Positions 50,657 to 59,904 of a stretch of DNA of 64,000 nt are shown one piece after another (the stretch's first letter is position 1; each line of letters begins with the position of its first letter). The notes under the pieces are model-generated. The model ran no database searches, was not told where the DNA came from, and was given only the letters and a program-made list of their open reading frames with translations. A program made the translations under genes and the position numbers. The DNA is taken from positions 2,986,501-3,050,500 of the forward strand of contig NZ_CP029064.1 in assembly GCF_003076275.1 (NCBI RefSeq). The letters run 5' to 3'. This DNA is from Microbulbifer sp. A4B17. GTDB taxonomy: Bacteria; Pseudomonadota; Gammaproteobacteria; Pseudomonadales; Cellvibrionaceae.

Positions 50657-51049
50657 ATGAAGTTTTCCCTAGCCATCTACTCAGCCCCCCACAGCACCCA
50701 GTCTTCATCCAGTGCACTCCGGTTTGCCAAAGCCCTCCTAGAGCAAGGCCACGAAATTTATCGAGTGTTTTTCTACTGCGACGGCGTACAAAACAGCAAT
50801 GCTATTGCCGCCCCTCCCCAGGACGAAACTGACCTGACTTCAGAGTGGCAGGCACTGGGCCACCAGCACCAATTGGACTTGGTAGTTTGTATTGCCGCTG
50901 CGCAACGGCGCGGTGTGCTGAATCAGCGAGAGGCCGAGCGCCTGGAAAGACCCGCCGCCAACTTGGCAGAGGGTTTTGAGCTGGCGGGCCTCGGCCAACT
51001 AACCGACGCTGTCGCCAACTCCGACCGCCTGATTACCTTTGGAGGTTGA
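50657..51049 (+). CDS. tusD: Sulfur-relay protein TusD (DsrE family)
   Basis: Subunit of the TusBCD complex that passes persulfide sulfur from TusA to TusE in making 2-thiouridine of tRNA. From ATG 50657 (MKFSLAIYSAPHSTQSS) it has 130 residues, the family length. The acceptor cysteine lies in LDLVVCIAAAQRRGV, and SALRFAKALLEQGHEI is the typical N-terminal helix. The frame is open 13 codons further, but the added residues derive from the terminator. TusC follows with 2 bases between. Confidence 0.95.
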   Translation: MKFSLAIYSAPHSTQSSSSALRFAKALLEQGHEIYRVFFYCDGVQNSNAIAAPPQDETDLTSEWQALGHQHQLDLVVCIAAAQRRGVLNQREAERLERPAANLAEGFELAGLGQLTDAVANSDRLITFGG

Positions 51050-51051
51050 GC

Positions 51052-51414
51052 ATGAGTACTAAATCATTGGCCCTATGCCGCACCGCCCCCTACGGCAATG
51101 CCCTGGCGCGGGAAGGTATCGAAGCCGTACTGGCAGCGGCGGCGATGGAACAGGACATGGACCTGCTATTTCTCGGCGATGGGGTATTCCAATTGCTGGA
51201 CCAGCAATCACCTGCGGATATCGGCCAGAAAAGCCTGCGACGCAATTTGCAGGCTCTGCCGATTTTTGGCATTGAGCAGTTTTTTGTTTGTGAGAAAAGC
51301 CTCGCTGAACGCAATATCACCCTGGAGCAGATCCAGGTTGCCGGCGCAGAGACTAAAGCCGTAAAAGATACCGGTTCACTGATCGCCGCCTACCCCACCG
51401 TATTGAGCTTCTGA
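51052..51414 (+). CDS. tusC: Sulfur-relay protein TusC (DsrF family)
   Basis: Structural subunit of TusBCD, 120 residues from ATG 51052, which has GGAGG 6 bases upstream. RTAPYGNALAREGIEAVLAAAA and DLLFLGDGVFQLL are the DsrF signatures. Member of the tusDCBE operon. Confidence 0.95.
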   Translation: MSTKSLALCRTAPYGNALAREGIEAVLAAAAMEQDMDLLFLGDGVFQLLDQQSPADIGQKSLRRNLQALPIFGIEQFFVCEKSLAERNITLEQIQVAGAETKAVKDTGSLIAAYPTVLSF

Positions 51415-51415
51415 T

Positions 51416-51709
51416 ATGACTTTGCATATTGTCAGCAAATCCCCCTATACCAGCAGTGCCCTTAAGGAATGCCTCGGTGCTTTTGCCCAGGATGACTCGC
51501 TCCTGCTTATTGAGGATGGTGTCTATGCGCTGAGGCACGAGGCTCTGGAAACAGTGCCAAGCACCCAAATTTTCTGCCTTGAAGAGGACGTTGCTGCCCG
51601 GGGCCAGCAGAAACTTGCAGCAAACATGGATAGAGTGGAAATGATCGATGATGCTCGCTGGGTACAGCTCTGTACCCAGCATCAACCCATAGTCAGTTGG
51701 TTTCGGTAA
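51416..51709 (+). CDS. tusB: Sulfur-relay protein TusB (DsrH family)
   Basis: Small subunit of TusBCD, 97 residues. MTLHIVSKSPYTSSALKECL, LLLIEDGVYAL and the C-terminal VSWF are DsrH features. Starts one base after the tusC stop. Confidence 0.93.
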   Translation: MTLHIVSKSPYTSSALKECLGAFAQDDSLLLIEDGVYALRHEALETVPSTQIFCLEEDVAARGQQKLAANMDRVEMIDDARWVQLCTQHQPIVSWFR

Positions 51710-51715
51710 CAAAAA

Positions 51716-52051
51716 ATGAGCAACCTAGTAGTCAATGGCCAGGAAATACCCTTGGACAAAGAGGGTTATCTGCGCAACCTCAGCGACTGGAGCCGAGACG
51801 CCGCCCTTCAATTAGCCAATGCTGAGGACATCGAATTAACCGAGGAACACTGGCAAGTAATTGAGCTGTTGCAAGAATTCTACCGCGAGTTTGAACTCTC
51901 CCCCGCTATGCGCCCGCTGGTAAAATATATTGGCCAGCATCTCGGCGCAGAAAAGGGCCGCAGTATCTATTTGATGCAACTCTTCCCCCCAAGTCCAGCA
52001 AAAGTGGCCAGTAAAATTGCCGGATTGCCTAAGCCAACCAACTGCTTGTAA
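51716..52051 (+). CDS. tusE: Sulfur-relay protein TusE (DsrC family)
   Basis: DsrC-type sulfur carrier of 111 residues that receives sulfur from TusBCD and hands it to MnmA. The C-terminal GLPKPTNCL holds the carrier cysteine as penultimate residue. LRNLSDWSRDAALQLA and HWQVIELLQEFYREFELSPAMRPL are canonical. The second (upstream) cysteine of true sulfite-reducing DsrC is absent, fitting TusE. An IS66 end begins only 20 bases after its stop, so the gene narrowly escaped disruption. Confidence 0.96.
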   Translation: MSNLVVNGQEIPLDKEGYLRNLSDWSRDAALQLANAEDIELTEEHWQVIELLQEFYREFELSPAMRPLVKYIGQHLGAEKGRSIYLMQLFPPSPAKVASKIAGLPKPTNCL

Positions 52052-52155
52052 CCCTCCTATGCTTGGCCAGGGTAAGCGGTACATGAACCACATTATTCAG
52101 CTTGCTTTGGCAGACTGGCATGATACCCCCTCCATCAACTTCGGAGGAAAGCCCC

Positions 52156-52446
52156 ATGAATCAGCAGCAGTGGCAAACCCATGTCAGGGCCTACGAGAAA
52201 AGCTCTCAGTCCAAGCGCGCCTATACTCGTAAGAACAACCTAAACTACAGCCAGTTCCTCTACTGGTACCGCAAACTAACTGAACAAACTTCGGTGTCTG
52301 ATACCCCTGACTTTGTTCCCGTGGATATCAAGCCTTCTACAGCCACTACGGGAAACCTGGGTATATTGGGGTTCCCCAATGGCATAAAGCTGGTGATCAA
52401 TAGCCCGGTGTTGTTGGTGCAAATTCCTGGCCTTATGGACCCGTAA
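52156..52446 (+). CDS. tnpA: IS66 TnpA accessory protein
   Basis: IS66-type TnpA of 96 residues, a small helix-turn-helix protein needed with TnpB for IS66 transposition. ATG 52156 follows a strong GGAGGAAA. QWQTHVRAYEKSSQSKRAY and the late GFPNGIKLVI are family features. Intact. Confidence 0.85.
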   Translation: MNQQQWQTHVRAYEKSSQSKRAYTRKNNLNYSQFLYWYRKLTEQTSVSDTPDFVPVDIKPSTATTGNLGILGFPNGIKLVINSPVLLVQIPGLMDP

Positions 52447-52451
52447 ATACG

Positions 52452-52802
52452 ATGTGGCTACCGTTTAACAGCAAAGCCTGGTTTTACCGTCAGCCCATCG
52501 ATTTCAGGAAACAGATTGATGGTATCGTGCTGTTGGTGGCTGATACGTTACACAAAGATCCGACATCCGGTCAGCTCTTTGTCTTTCGTAATAAAAAGGC
52601 CGATAAAATTCGTATGCTCTACTGGGAAGATCATGGATTTTGGCTCCTGTATAAGCGAAATGAACAGTCGAGTTTTATCTTTCCTGGCATTTCAAATGAC
52701 GCAATAGAGTTATCGATTTCACAGCTACAGTGGTTGCTTTCCGGGTTGGACTTTACTCAGCAGGAAGAACCAGAAAAACTCTATTTTTCCAGCTTCTATT
52801 GA
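52452..52802 (+). CDS. tnpB: IS66 TnpB (Orf2) accessory protein
   Basis: Protein of 116 residues with RQPIDFRKQIDGIVLLV, GQLFVFRNKKADKIRMLYWE and GFWLLYKR, the unmistakable IS66 Orf2 pattern. Intact and 5 bases after tnpA. Its biochemical role in transposition is unsettled. Confidence 0.93.
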   Translation: MWLPFNSKAWFYRQPIDFRKQIDGIVLLVADTLHKDPTSGQLFVFRNKKADKIRMLYWEDHGFWLLYKRNEQSSFIFPGISNDAIELSISQLQWLLSGLDFTQQEEPEKLYFSSFY

Positions 52803-52870
52803 TACGTATAGAGCCATGGAAATAGTTTCCCATGGTATAATCAACGCATAAATTAACATCGGAAAATCCA

Positions 52871-54450
52871 ATGGCTACCGATGATACGCTACAGTGCCAG
52901 GTTGAACAGCTTACATGTGAACTCAAACTTTCACTCCAACGGTGCGAGCAGTTTGAAAAGGCTTACGATCAGCTATTGTTTCAATTCAAACAACTGCAGC
53001 GCTCTCTCTTTGGTCGACGCTCTGAGCGATATGAAGACCCTGATGGTCCCCAGGGGTTGCTATTCGAAAGTACAGAAGTTCGAGATGAAAGCTCCTTAGA
53101 GGGAAATGATGCTGATAGCGACAAAGATCAGGATGATGTGGTTAGTATTGCGGCACGCAAACGTCATAAGAAAACAAAGAAGCCCTTTGCCGAGCACCTG
53201 CCAAGAAAAGAGGTGGTAATCCCTGTCTCAGAATCGGATAAAACCTGTGCATGTGGCTGCCAAAAGAAACTCGTTGATTACGAACGCCATGAGCGCTTGA
53301 ACTACACCCCTCCGGTATATGAGGTGATTCTCGAGTTGCGGGAGAAGGTTGCCTGTCCCAAAGGCTGTGCAGGCCAAATTCTTATTGCTCCCAAGCCAAA
53401 GCATATCCTACCCAAGGTAAGTTTACCGAATCCGTTCTAGCCCACCTCATAGTCAGCAAGCTTGATGATCGACAACCCTTTTATCACCTGGAAAATCAGT
53501 TTGAGACCCGTGCCGGCTTTAGCTTTCCCCGTCAAACCATGGCTCGTACTGTTATCGATTGCGCCACTCCCCTACAACCACTGATCAATTTGCTAAAAGA
53601 TGACGTCATTGGTTACGATATTGGGGCTTTGGATGCCACATCACTCCAAGTTCTTAATGAACCTGGCCGGCCACCAACCCGAAAATCTTATGCCTACTGT
53701 TTCCGAGGTGGTCCTCCAGGAAAGGAAGCGATCTTCTATGAATATAATGCCGTTGATCACAAAGATTTTGTGAATGACTGGTTTGCCGGTTTTACAGGCA
53801 CACTACATTGCGATGCTGATCCATTTTTTGAGTTGTTATTTGAACAGACAGCTGTAAACCCAAATCACTGCAATGCACATGCCCGGAGAAAATTTGAACC
53901 CATAGCGAGGGCGGCGCAAGGGGATGGGCTGGCAAAACAGGCAATGCAGTTTTATAAGAAGCTCTACCGGGTTGAGAGGAAAGCCAAAGAGAATCAGCTG
54001 ACCACAAAGCAGCGACACGATTTGCGATAAGAGGAGTCCAGGCCGATTATGACTGCCTTTCAGTGTTGGCTGGATGGGTACCACCCGCAAGTGCTACCCA
54101 AATCCCCGCTGGGCAAAGCAATGAATTACAGCCTGAAGTATTGGAATGGGCTATGTGCATTTCTCAACGATGGCCGCTTAGAAATCGACAACAATTTGAC
54201 TGAACAGGAAATCAAACCCTTTGTCATGGCTAGAAAGAACTTCCTGTTTGCATCTTCAGTCAATGGCGCTAGAGCACTGTGCCTACACTTCAGTTTGATC
54301 CGCACGGCTAAACATCACGGCCTTGATCCCTACAGGTATTATGTGGATGTGCTTAAGCAGATTCCTCACTGCCAGTCCGTTGAGGATTATGAGGCACTGC
54401 TACCCTGGAATATCCAGCTTGAGAGAGTTGGGATGGCCGCAGCCGCATAA
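52871..54450 (+). pseudogene. tnpC: IS66 transposase TnpC, frameshifted and interrupted
   Basis: DDE transposase broken twice. The first 180 codons (leucine-zipper N-terminus, LFGRRSERYEDP, zinc-finger-like CACGCQKKL) end where a base is lost near 53416: AAG-GTA instead of AAG-GGTA. The shifted frame then gives FTESVLAHLIVSKLDDRQPFYHLE and the DDE core (DIGALDATSLQVL, LHCDADPFFELL). A nonsense TAA at 54028 (RHDLR-stop-EESRPIM) interrupts it again; the C-terminal RLEIDNNLTEQEIKP continues to 54450. Not functional as it stands. Confidence 0.9.
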
Positions 54451-54599
54451 TATAGTGGTGCTGCTGGCAAGAAGGCGGACGTCTGTTGATTTGTCTGTTG
54501 ATGACATAAGCCTTTAAGCCTTCCATGACTTGGCATTCAGCGGTGCTATCCCGGCACTTTAAATACAGCCCTCACCTACGATCTGGTAAGATCGCTTAC

Positions 54600-54760
54600 G
54601 AGAGATCGCAATGCTTGTCATGTCCGCAGTGAGGAAAAGAAAAGCCGTTTGGCCACCGCTACTGGCAGAGAGCCTCGAAACACTGCTCTTCGGTACCATA
54701 TTCTTTGAGGAAATGGGTCAAACTAATACCTTTCTGGAGCTGTACCTTATTAAGAGTCAT
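54600..54760 (-). pseudogene. IS1595-family transposase N-terminal fragment
   Basis: From ATG 54760 on the minus strand: ISLTHFLKEYGTEEQCFEAL, then a stop (CQ-stop-RWPNGFSF), then PHCGHDKHC, the zinc-ribbon of IS1595 transposases. The fragment ends exactly at the IS66 right end, so IS66 has removed the rest. It is also broken by the internal stop. Confidence 0.75.
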
Positions 54761-54819
54761 GATCTATTCAATTGTGAATCAACAATTTGACTGTGTTTTA
54801 TATGCTCAAATGTGACTTA

Positions 54820-55904
54820 TTAACCTGACGTCCCTATAGTTCTGTATAATGCCCAAATGGATATTATTGACGAAAGAAAATTGCCCGCTTCCGCACAGGA
54901 AGAGAAACGCCGAACTGCCGTAAAGTTTTGGAAGAAATCAGAGTTTATAGCAGAAATTTCACGGACACAGGATGTTTCCAGTCGAGCAGTACAAAATTGG
55001 ATCAAATCTTATAAAACGGGGGCTTTAAAGCATTGGCCGATAAAAAGCGCGGCTATCCTGAAGGTATGAACGGTAGGCTAACTGTAGAGTAAGAAAGAAA
55101 GCTTCAAAAACAAATTGCAGATAAACAGCCAGATCAGCTCAAGCTTTGTTATGTTCTGTGGATACGTAAGGCTGTCATGGAGCTAATCGAACATAATGTG
55201 GCATAAAAATGCCAATTCACACTGTCGGTGATTATCTGAAGCGCTGGGGTTTACGCCTCAGAAACCCGCCAGGTGGAACTATGAGCAAAACCCAAAAGCG
55301 GCTAAAAAATGCATGGAAGAGGATTACCCGAGCATTAAACAACGAGCGAAACAGGAAGGCGCAGAGATTTACTGGGGTGATGAAACAGGCATTGGCAGCG
55401 ATTGCCAGCATGAGCGTGGCTATGCGCCAAAAGGAAAAACGCCCATTGTGAAGCTGAATGCAAAGCGTACTTCACTCAATATGATATCCGTGATTACAAG
55501 TCAAGGAACAGTGCGCTTTCAAACTTACGAAGGTGCCGATAGGCAGGTTGACTTTCACAAGCGATTGATCAAAGCAGCAGGGTGTAAAGTTTATCTTATC
55601 CTGAACAATCTTAGGGTACATCATACACGAGTCGTTAAAGCTTGGCTGGCAAAGCACGAGGATGAGATAGAAATCTATTATTTACCATCATATTCACCTG
55701 AACTGAATCCAGATGAGTATTTGAATTGCAACCTTAAAGGGCGCGCTCACAGTGGTATGCCAGCTCGATCCAAGAAGAAGCTTAAAAGCAAAGTGCTTTC
55801 TCGCATGAAAATGTTACAAAAGAAGCCCGCGCGGGTTCCAGTCTACTTCCGACATGAAGCAATTAAATATGCAGCATAGCCGAACTATTTTTCCGCCGGG
55901 TTAA
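54820..55904 (+). mobile_element. IS630-family element with terminal inverted repeats
   Basis: Ends TTAACC...GGTTAA flanked by TA on both sides (54818-54819 and 55905-55906), the target duplication of IS630/Tc1 elements. The first 26 bases of the left end and the inverted right end agree at about 18 positions, including ATTAACC and ATAGTTC. Length 1085 bases. Encodes one degenerate transposase. Confidence 0.82.
54857..55879 (+). pseudogene. IS630-family transposase, multiply broken
   Basis: N-terminal helix-turn-helix (FWKKSEFIAEISRTQDVSSRAVQNW) then a frameshift at about 55018, a TAA near 55090, a break near 55204 and another shift near 55305. The last piece (55313-55879) keeps the DDE domain: IYWGDETGIGSD (first Asp), YLILNNLRVHH where the usual LDN is LNN, and LPSYSPELNPDE (Glu). 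Thus even the catalytic core has lost its second aspartate. Clearly dead. Confidence 0.88.
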
Positions 55905-56055
55905 TAGCTAGGGTGGCAATTAGGTAAGTTAATAAGTTAGCAGCAAAGTACCAGGAAGATCAATTGTTACAATACCTCACAGTGCCAAATACTATTATGG
56001 AAAAGGTATAAGACGATTTTAGAGTTCCTTCTCAATAGGGTCTAATTACAACTAA

Positions 56056-56114
56056 GGAAGTACTTCCAATTGATAATGGGAGAGATTGCTAGACCTCATA
56101 CACTAAAATTAGTG
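56056..56114 (+). promoter_or_regulatory. Two palindromes upstream of the 592-residue gene
   Basis: GGAAGTACTTCC (56056-56067) is a perfect 12-base palindrome, and CACTAA-AA-TTAGTG (56101-56114) is an inverted repeat, 94 and 36 bases before the start codon. Either could be an operator; no protein is assigned. Confidence 0.3.
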
Positions 56115-56149
56115 ATTTCAACCCATTAAGTTTAGAGAAGGAAATACAA

Positions 56150-57928
56150 ATGAAACTCCAAGATTCTACTGGTTTATCTAATCTTTTAAAAGTAACGAAC
56201 CAATCGGGTCATGATATAGTCGTAATAACCCCAGTCACCTCAGACCCAACCTCAGCTGGTGACGCTAAAGTTTATAATCAAGATTTAAAAATCCTAACGC
56301 TAAAGGAAGGTGGGACAGTTATAAAAAAAGGCGAATCAGGTACCGTCGATCTTGATCAATCCTACACAGACTCTAAAACAAACCAATCGTTACTGTATAA
56401 TTACCTTATTAGCGATTTCAACTGGTATTACCCCATCGCTAATTTGACTATTATGCAAGATTTGACGAATTCGTCGTATCCTAATCAAACTATTACAAGC
56501 GATCAAGCTAAATCTATGTCACAGGCCGCTTCATTCATACAGACAATTCAAGCCTACCCTGATTCTCAACTAACAGAAGATTATCAAACCGCCCTTTCCG
56601 GTATCCAAATCTCTGCGCAAACTGCAGCTGACGGAACAAACGGATCAGCTCAAAATGTTTCGAACTCAATAACAGCGAGCGTTAATAATTTTTTTAAAAG
56701 TACTGACATCTACAAAGATGTTACTCTTGCTGCTGTAACTGCCATGCAAAGCTATTATGACAAATTTCCCTTCGCCTGGGCGCAATATAGTAAAACTGCG
56801 GTGACATACTATTTGTACGGCAATGACGAAAATAAAACAACCTTCCAAGGAACTTTGGTTTTAACTCCACCTAGCACTATTGATCTCACCAAAGCGAATG
56901 GCGGCTACACCATTAAGTTTAATCCAGCCAAAGAACCAAGTGACACCACCACCGTAGACGTAGATACATCAAAGGCAGTTTCAATTACCTATTCTGATGG
57001 ATTATTTATAAGTGGCACCGGTTCCGATGTACACCAAATAGTCACCCAAGGGGTATTCATGCTTAAACGCACTCTAACCAATGTATCAAGTGACACGTCG
57101 ATCATACCTGTCATGACCGGTACAGTGCATGACATACAAGTTATTGGCTTTGACAACCCCCAACTGAGCAACGCCAAATCTGGCTCATCAGACGCGGAGT
57201 TTTGGAAGACATTATTTCTATCTAATATCTCCCCTAAAGTATTAAAATCCATTGAAGAGGTCAGTGGCTCATTAACGATGCTAGGGTTTACGGCCTCCCT
57301 CGCTTATAGAGTCTATCTATGGTCACTTGGAAAAGGAGAACTTAATATCCCTCTCAGTGAGGCCGAGTTCAACGCGGAGTATAAAAAATTTCAACAAGAA
57401 TCCTATGATTCAGCTTCTAGTAAGATTAATGAGTTATTTGAGGGGAAAGTAGAAGTGCCAAAATCATTCCAAGAAGCTTTAGAAACAGTTCAGGGAGAAT
57501 TCACTAAACTAAGCAATAATATTGATGCAGCCGAGCTTGAAGGGGCGTTTGATGCCTCACGCGAGATATTAAAAACGCTCGGCAACAATGAAATTAATAT
57601 GTCACAGCAGCAAAAAGAAAGCTTACAGAGTATTGCCGAAACTCTAAAAGAATCTAGTCTCCAGTTAAACGAAGCTGTTGACAAACAAACTGAGCTTAAC
57701 CAAGGAATCAAAGATGCGAAAGCTGATCTGGCAGAAATCGGCACTAACACTGGCGAACTTACGAAGGACGTTAGTGGACACCTTTCAGAACAAGAAAGTA
57801 TACAAATTTCAGATAACACACAATTAATTGAAGATATCATCAAAAATATTGATGAAATATCAGAGATCAATGAGGTGGAAAGTGAATCGTCTAAGCTCGA
57901 ACTTGATGAACCTATCGAACCATTGTAA
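56150..57928 (+). CDS. Large AT-rich protein of unknown function (592 aa)
   Basis: Intact frame of 592 codons with AGAAGGA upstream of the ATG. I do not recognise the family. The first 340 residues look beta-rich with many Ser, Thr and Asn (LKVTNQSGHDIVVITPVTSD; TLKEGGTVIKKGESGTVDL). Around 363-402 is a hydrophobic segment (SLTMLGFTASLAYRVYLWSLG), possibly membrane-inserting. Residues 405-575 are helical and highly charged with heptad-like spacing (coiled coil), and the end is acidic. There is no N-terminal signal peptide and no cysteine is evident. It is embedded among dead IS elements and is AT-richer than its surroundings, so it is likely acquired. A beta head plus hydrophobic hairpin plus helical tail is compatible with a membrane-active protein, but this is speculation. 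Confidence 0.7.
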   Translation: MKLQDSTGLSNLLKVTNQSGHDIVVITPVTSDPTSAGDAKVYNQDLKILTLKEGGTVIKKGESGTVDLDQSYTDSKTNQSLLYNYLISDFNWYYPIANLTIMQDLTNSSYPNQTITSDQAKSMSQAASFIQTIQAYPDSQLTEDYQTALSGIQISAQTAADGTNGSAQNVSNSITASVNNFFKSTDIYKDVTLAAVTAMQSYYDKFPFAWAQYSKTAVTYYLYGNDENKTTFQGTLVLTPPSTIDLTKANGGYTIKFNPAKEPSDTTTVDVDTSKAVSITYSDGLFISGTGSDVHQIVTQGVFMLKRTLTNVSSDTSIIPVMTGTVHDIQVIGFDNPQLSNAKSGSSDAEFWKTLFLSNISPKVLKSIEEVSGSLTMLGFTASLAYRVYLWSLGKGELNIPLSEAEFNAEYKKFQQESYDSASSKINELFEGKVEVPKSFQEALETVQGEFTKLSNNIDAAELEGAFDASREILKTLGNNEINMSQQQKESLQSIAETLKESSLQLNEAVDKQTELNQGIKDAKADLAEIGTNTGELTKDVSGHLSEQESIQISDNTQLIEDIIKNIDEISEINEVESESSKLELDEPIEPL

Positions 57929-58059
57929 ATAGCACCGGTATGAGTTCGAAACGTTCTTCATTGAGCTCATTACGCTTCTTCAGGAACCAACACATACCCA
58001 TAATTAACTGTAGTAGTTCAGACTTGATCTGACAGTTACCGATTTTTCAGAAAGTGTAC

Positions 58060-58160
58060 TATCAGATCAAGTCAGTTTACAAGTTTTTCCTTCCAGGTGG
58101 CCTTTCCATCTTCAAGTGTTGCCATTGGTGTGTGGCCACAACACTTCTTACCTCCTGCAT
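58060..58160 (-). pseudogene. IS481-like transposase C-terminal fragment
   Basis: On the minus strand CCGHTPMATLEDGKATWKEK and a stop, resembling the C-terminus of IS481 transposases (CxGRTPMxTLxDGK). About 30 codons remain; it ends next to a terminal-repeat copy at 58060, as the real C-terminus would. Confidence 0.55.
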
Positions 58161-58251
58161 TCAACTCTGAAGTGCATCAGTTAATCACCTGGAAAAGAAC
58201 GGTCAGCTGAAGGTAATATCTGCCGCTTCTTCTCCGCCAAGAGATTAAGTG

Positions 58252-58343
58252 ATGACAGAAGGCTACAGACAGCTGACCGAAGAGCAACGATGCCAGATTT
58301 GGGCACTAAAGAAAAGTGATTGGAGCCAGAGAACAAACTGTTA
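58252..58343 (+). pseudogene. IS30-family transposase N-terminal fragment
   Basis: YRQLTEEQRCQIWALKKSDW and SQR follow ATG 58252, the N-terminal helix-turn-helix of IS30 transposases, cut off after 30 codons where a foreign IS end (58339) begins. Confidence 0.7.
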
Positions 58344-58357
58344 GATCAAGTCTGAAC

Positions 58358-58851
58358 CACTACATATAAAGTACCCATTTCCAGCTAAACCAAAAAAGCA
58401 AGGTATGTGTTTTAACCACTCAAGCTTGCAGCCTAATGGTGCAATTACTGTGGTCTTGTTACCCTTCCGCAATTGAGTTATTACTTTACACCTGCCTACT
58501 GTGATAAGTACTCCAATATCAATGCTTAATTAGTGCTCCCAAGCACTTTCCACTAAAACTCTACCAGGCTTTATTTCTTCCGATACTTTCTGAATCGTAA
58601 GAAGAAAATTTACTCATCAGATTTTTTTTTACATTTCCTTTATTTATAGTGCACAGTATGTATCACCTCTGTCTTGGTTTAAAAATAAAGAGTGCGACAT
58701 AGGCTTCCAGAATCAAAAAAATAGCTGATACAATTACATGCCTACTACCTATGCAAAAACACGAGCACTATTCACCCCCAAAGCCCCTACACTAGACTCG
58801 AGTAATAACACGAACAATCCCCTCTACACCAATTTTGCAAGGAGTCACCCA
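58358..58851. other. AT-rich region between IS scraps and the oxidoreductase
   Basis: About 490 bases without a supported gene. The right part must contain the promoter for the oxidoreductase. A frame open from 58738 belongs to the downstream gene but its first 38 codons do not resemble the family. Confidence 0.4.
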
Positions 58852-59877
58852 ATGTCAAAGCTGCGCTTCGGAGTAGTCGGCAGTGGCGCGATTGCCGACT
58901 TTACCTGTAAGGCAATCAGTAGAGCTCATAGTGCCTGTCTCTCATCCGTTGCCAGCAGACGATTTTCGCAAGCCAAGGAGTTTGCCCATAAGCAACAAAT
59001 TCCCAATATCTACAAGGACTGGGAATCCCTGCTAGAAGCGCAAGATTCGGATGCCATTTATGTGGCGAGCCCTACCACCAGCCGTGAGGAAATCTGTCTC
59101 GCGGCACTGGCCAACCATAAGCATCTTCTCTGCGAGAAACCTTTTCTCAATGCTGCTTCGATCGACAAAATTGCCGCCCGGGCACAGTCCGAGGGATTGG
59201 CATTTATGGATGCCACACATTTCACCCACCATCCCCGCACGGCCAAAATTATTCAGCAACAAAAACAGCATCTGGGCCCAGTTAACAGAATTCACAGCGC
59301 CTTTTTTGTCTCGATGATGGACCGCAACAATATTCGTTTCGATTCACACAAAGAACCCACTGGCGCAATCGGAGATATCGGCTGGTACAACATGCGTGCA
59401 ATCTTCGAATATATGCGCCCCACAGGAGCAATAAAGACAATTTCAGGAGCGATAAAGCGGGACTCACAAACAGGGACCATTATTAGCGGTGCGGGCCTAA
59501 TTGAATTTGCCAGCGGACAGACTTCAACTTTTGAGTTCGGATATGACTCAGGCGTTTGGCAAATGGACCTGGACATTCTGGGAGAAAGCGGCCTGATCCA
59601 GCTAGACGACTTTGTACTCGACTGGAGAGACAGCGCTGCCTTTTACAATCCTGAATATACACCAGAATTTGTGGTTCGCCGGGGCCAGGCATCGCCAGAC
59701 AAGTTCGAGCACCAACAAGTACCAATAGAGCAATCGCAAGCGGTGCAGATGATCGAAGACTTCTGCCGCTTAACGAGCCCAGATAATCAAGTTGAGCGTA
59801 TCCAGGCAATCGAGAGGGCCCGAGCAACCCAGTCATTGATCGATCAATACTGCCAGGCAGTTGGCGTAGCCGTCTAG
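58852..59877 (+). CDS. Gfo/Idh/MocA-family oxidoreductase
   Basis: NAD(P)-dependent sugar or polyol dehydrogenase-like enzyme of 341 residues from ATG 58852, which is preceded by AAGGAG at a spacing of 8; the open frame extends 38 codons upstream without family similarity. The Rossmann start LRFGVVGSGAIADFTCKAI and the catalytic CEKPF motif (HLLCEKPFLNA) are conserved, followed by the C-terminal alpha/beta domain with GDIGWYNMRAIFEYM. The substrate is unknown, as for most of this family. Monocistronic, converging with yjbQ. Confidence 0.9.
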   Translation: MSKLRFGVVGSGAIADFTCKAISRAHSACLSSVASRRFSQAKEFAHKQQIPNIYKDWESLLEAQDSDAIYVASPTTSREEICLAALANHKHLLCEKPFLNAASIDKIAARAQSEGLAFMDATHFTHHPRTAKIIQQQKQHLGPVNRIHSAFFVSMMDRNNIRFDSHKEPTGAIGDIGWYNMRAIFEYMRPTGAIKTISGAIKRDSQTGTIISGAGLIEFASGQTSTFEFGYDSGVWQMDLDILGESGLIQLDDFVLDWRDSAAFYNPEYTPEFVVRRGQASPDKFEHQQVPIEQSQAVQMIEDFCRLTSPDNQVERIQAIERARATQSLIDQYCQAVGVAV

Positions 59878-59904
59878 CTATCGCCACCAACGCACGGTAT
59901 TGAA

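Larger units (their letters stand above)
52072..54599 (+). mobile_element. IS66-family insertion sequence, inactivated
   Basis: Left end GTAAGCGGT at 52072 and right end (inverted GTAAGCGAT) ending at 54599 bracket tnpA, tnpB and a broken tnpC, about 2.5 kb as usual for IS66. The 8-base flanks (TGGCCAGG and GAGAGATC) do not match, so there is no target duplication, pointing to a later deletion or recombination on one side. The right end abuts a truncated IS1595 transposase. Confidence 0.85.
58016..58357. repeat. Inverted IS ends (TTCAGACTTGATCT type)
   Basis: GTTCAGACTTGATCTGACA at 58016-58034 recurs inverted at 58339-58357 (TGTTAGATCAAGTCTGAAC), with one mismatch, and a third partial copy TATCAGATCAAGTC lies at 58060-58073. 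They look like terminal repeats of one IS type in opposite orientations, bracketing the IS481- and IS30-like scraps. Confidence 0.75.
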
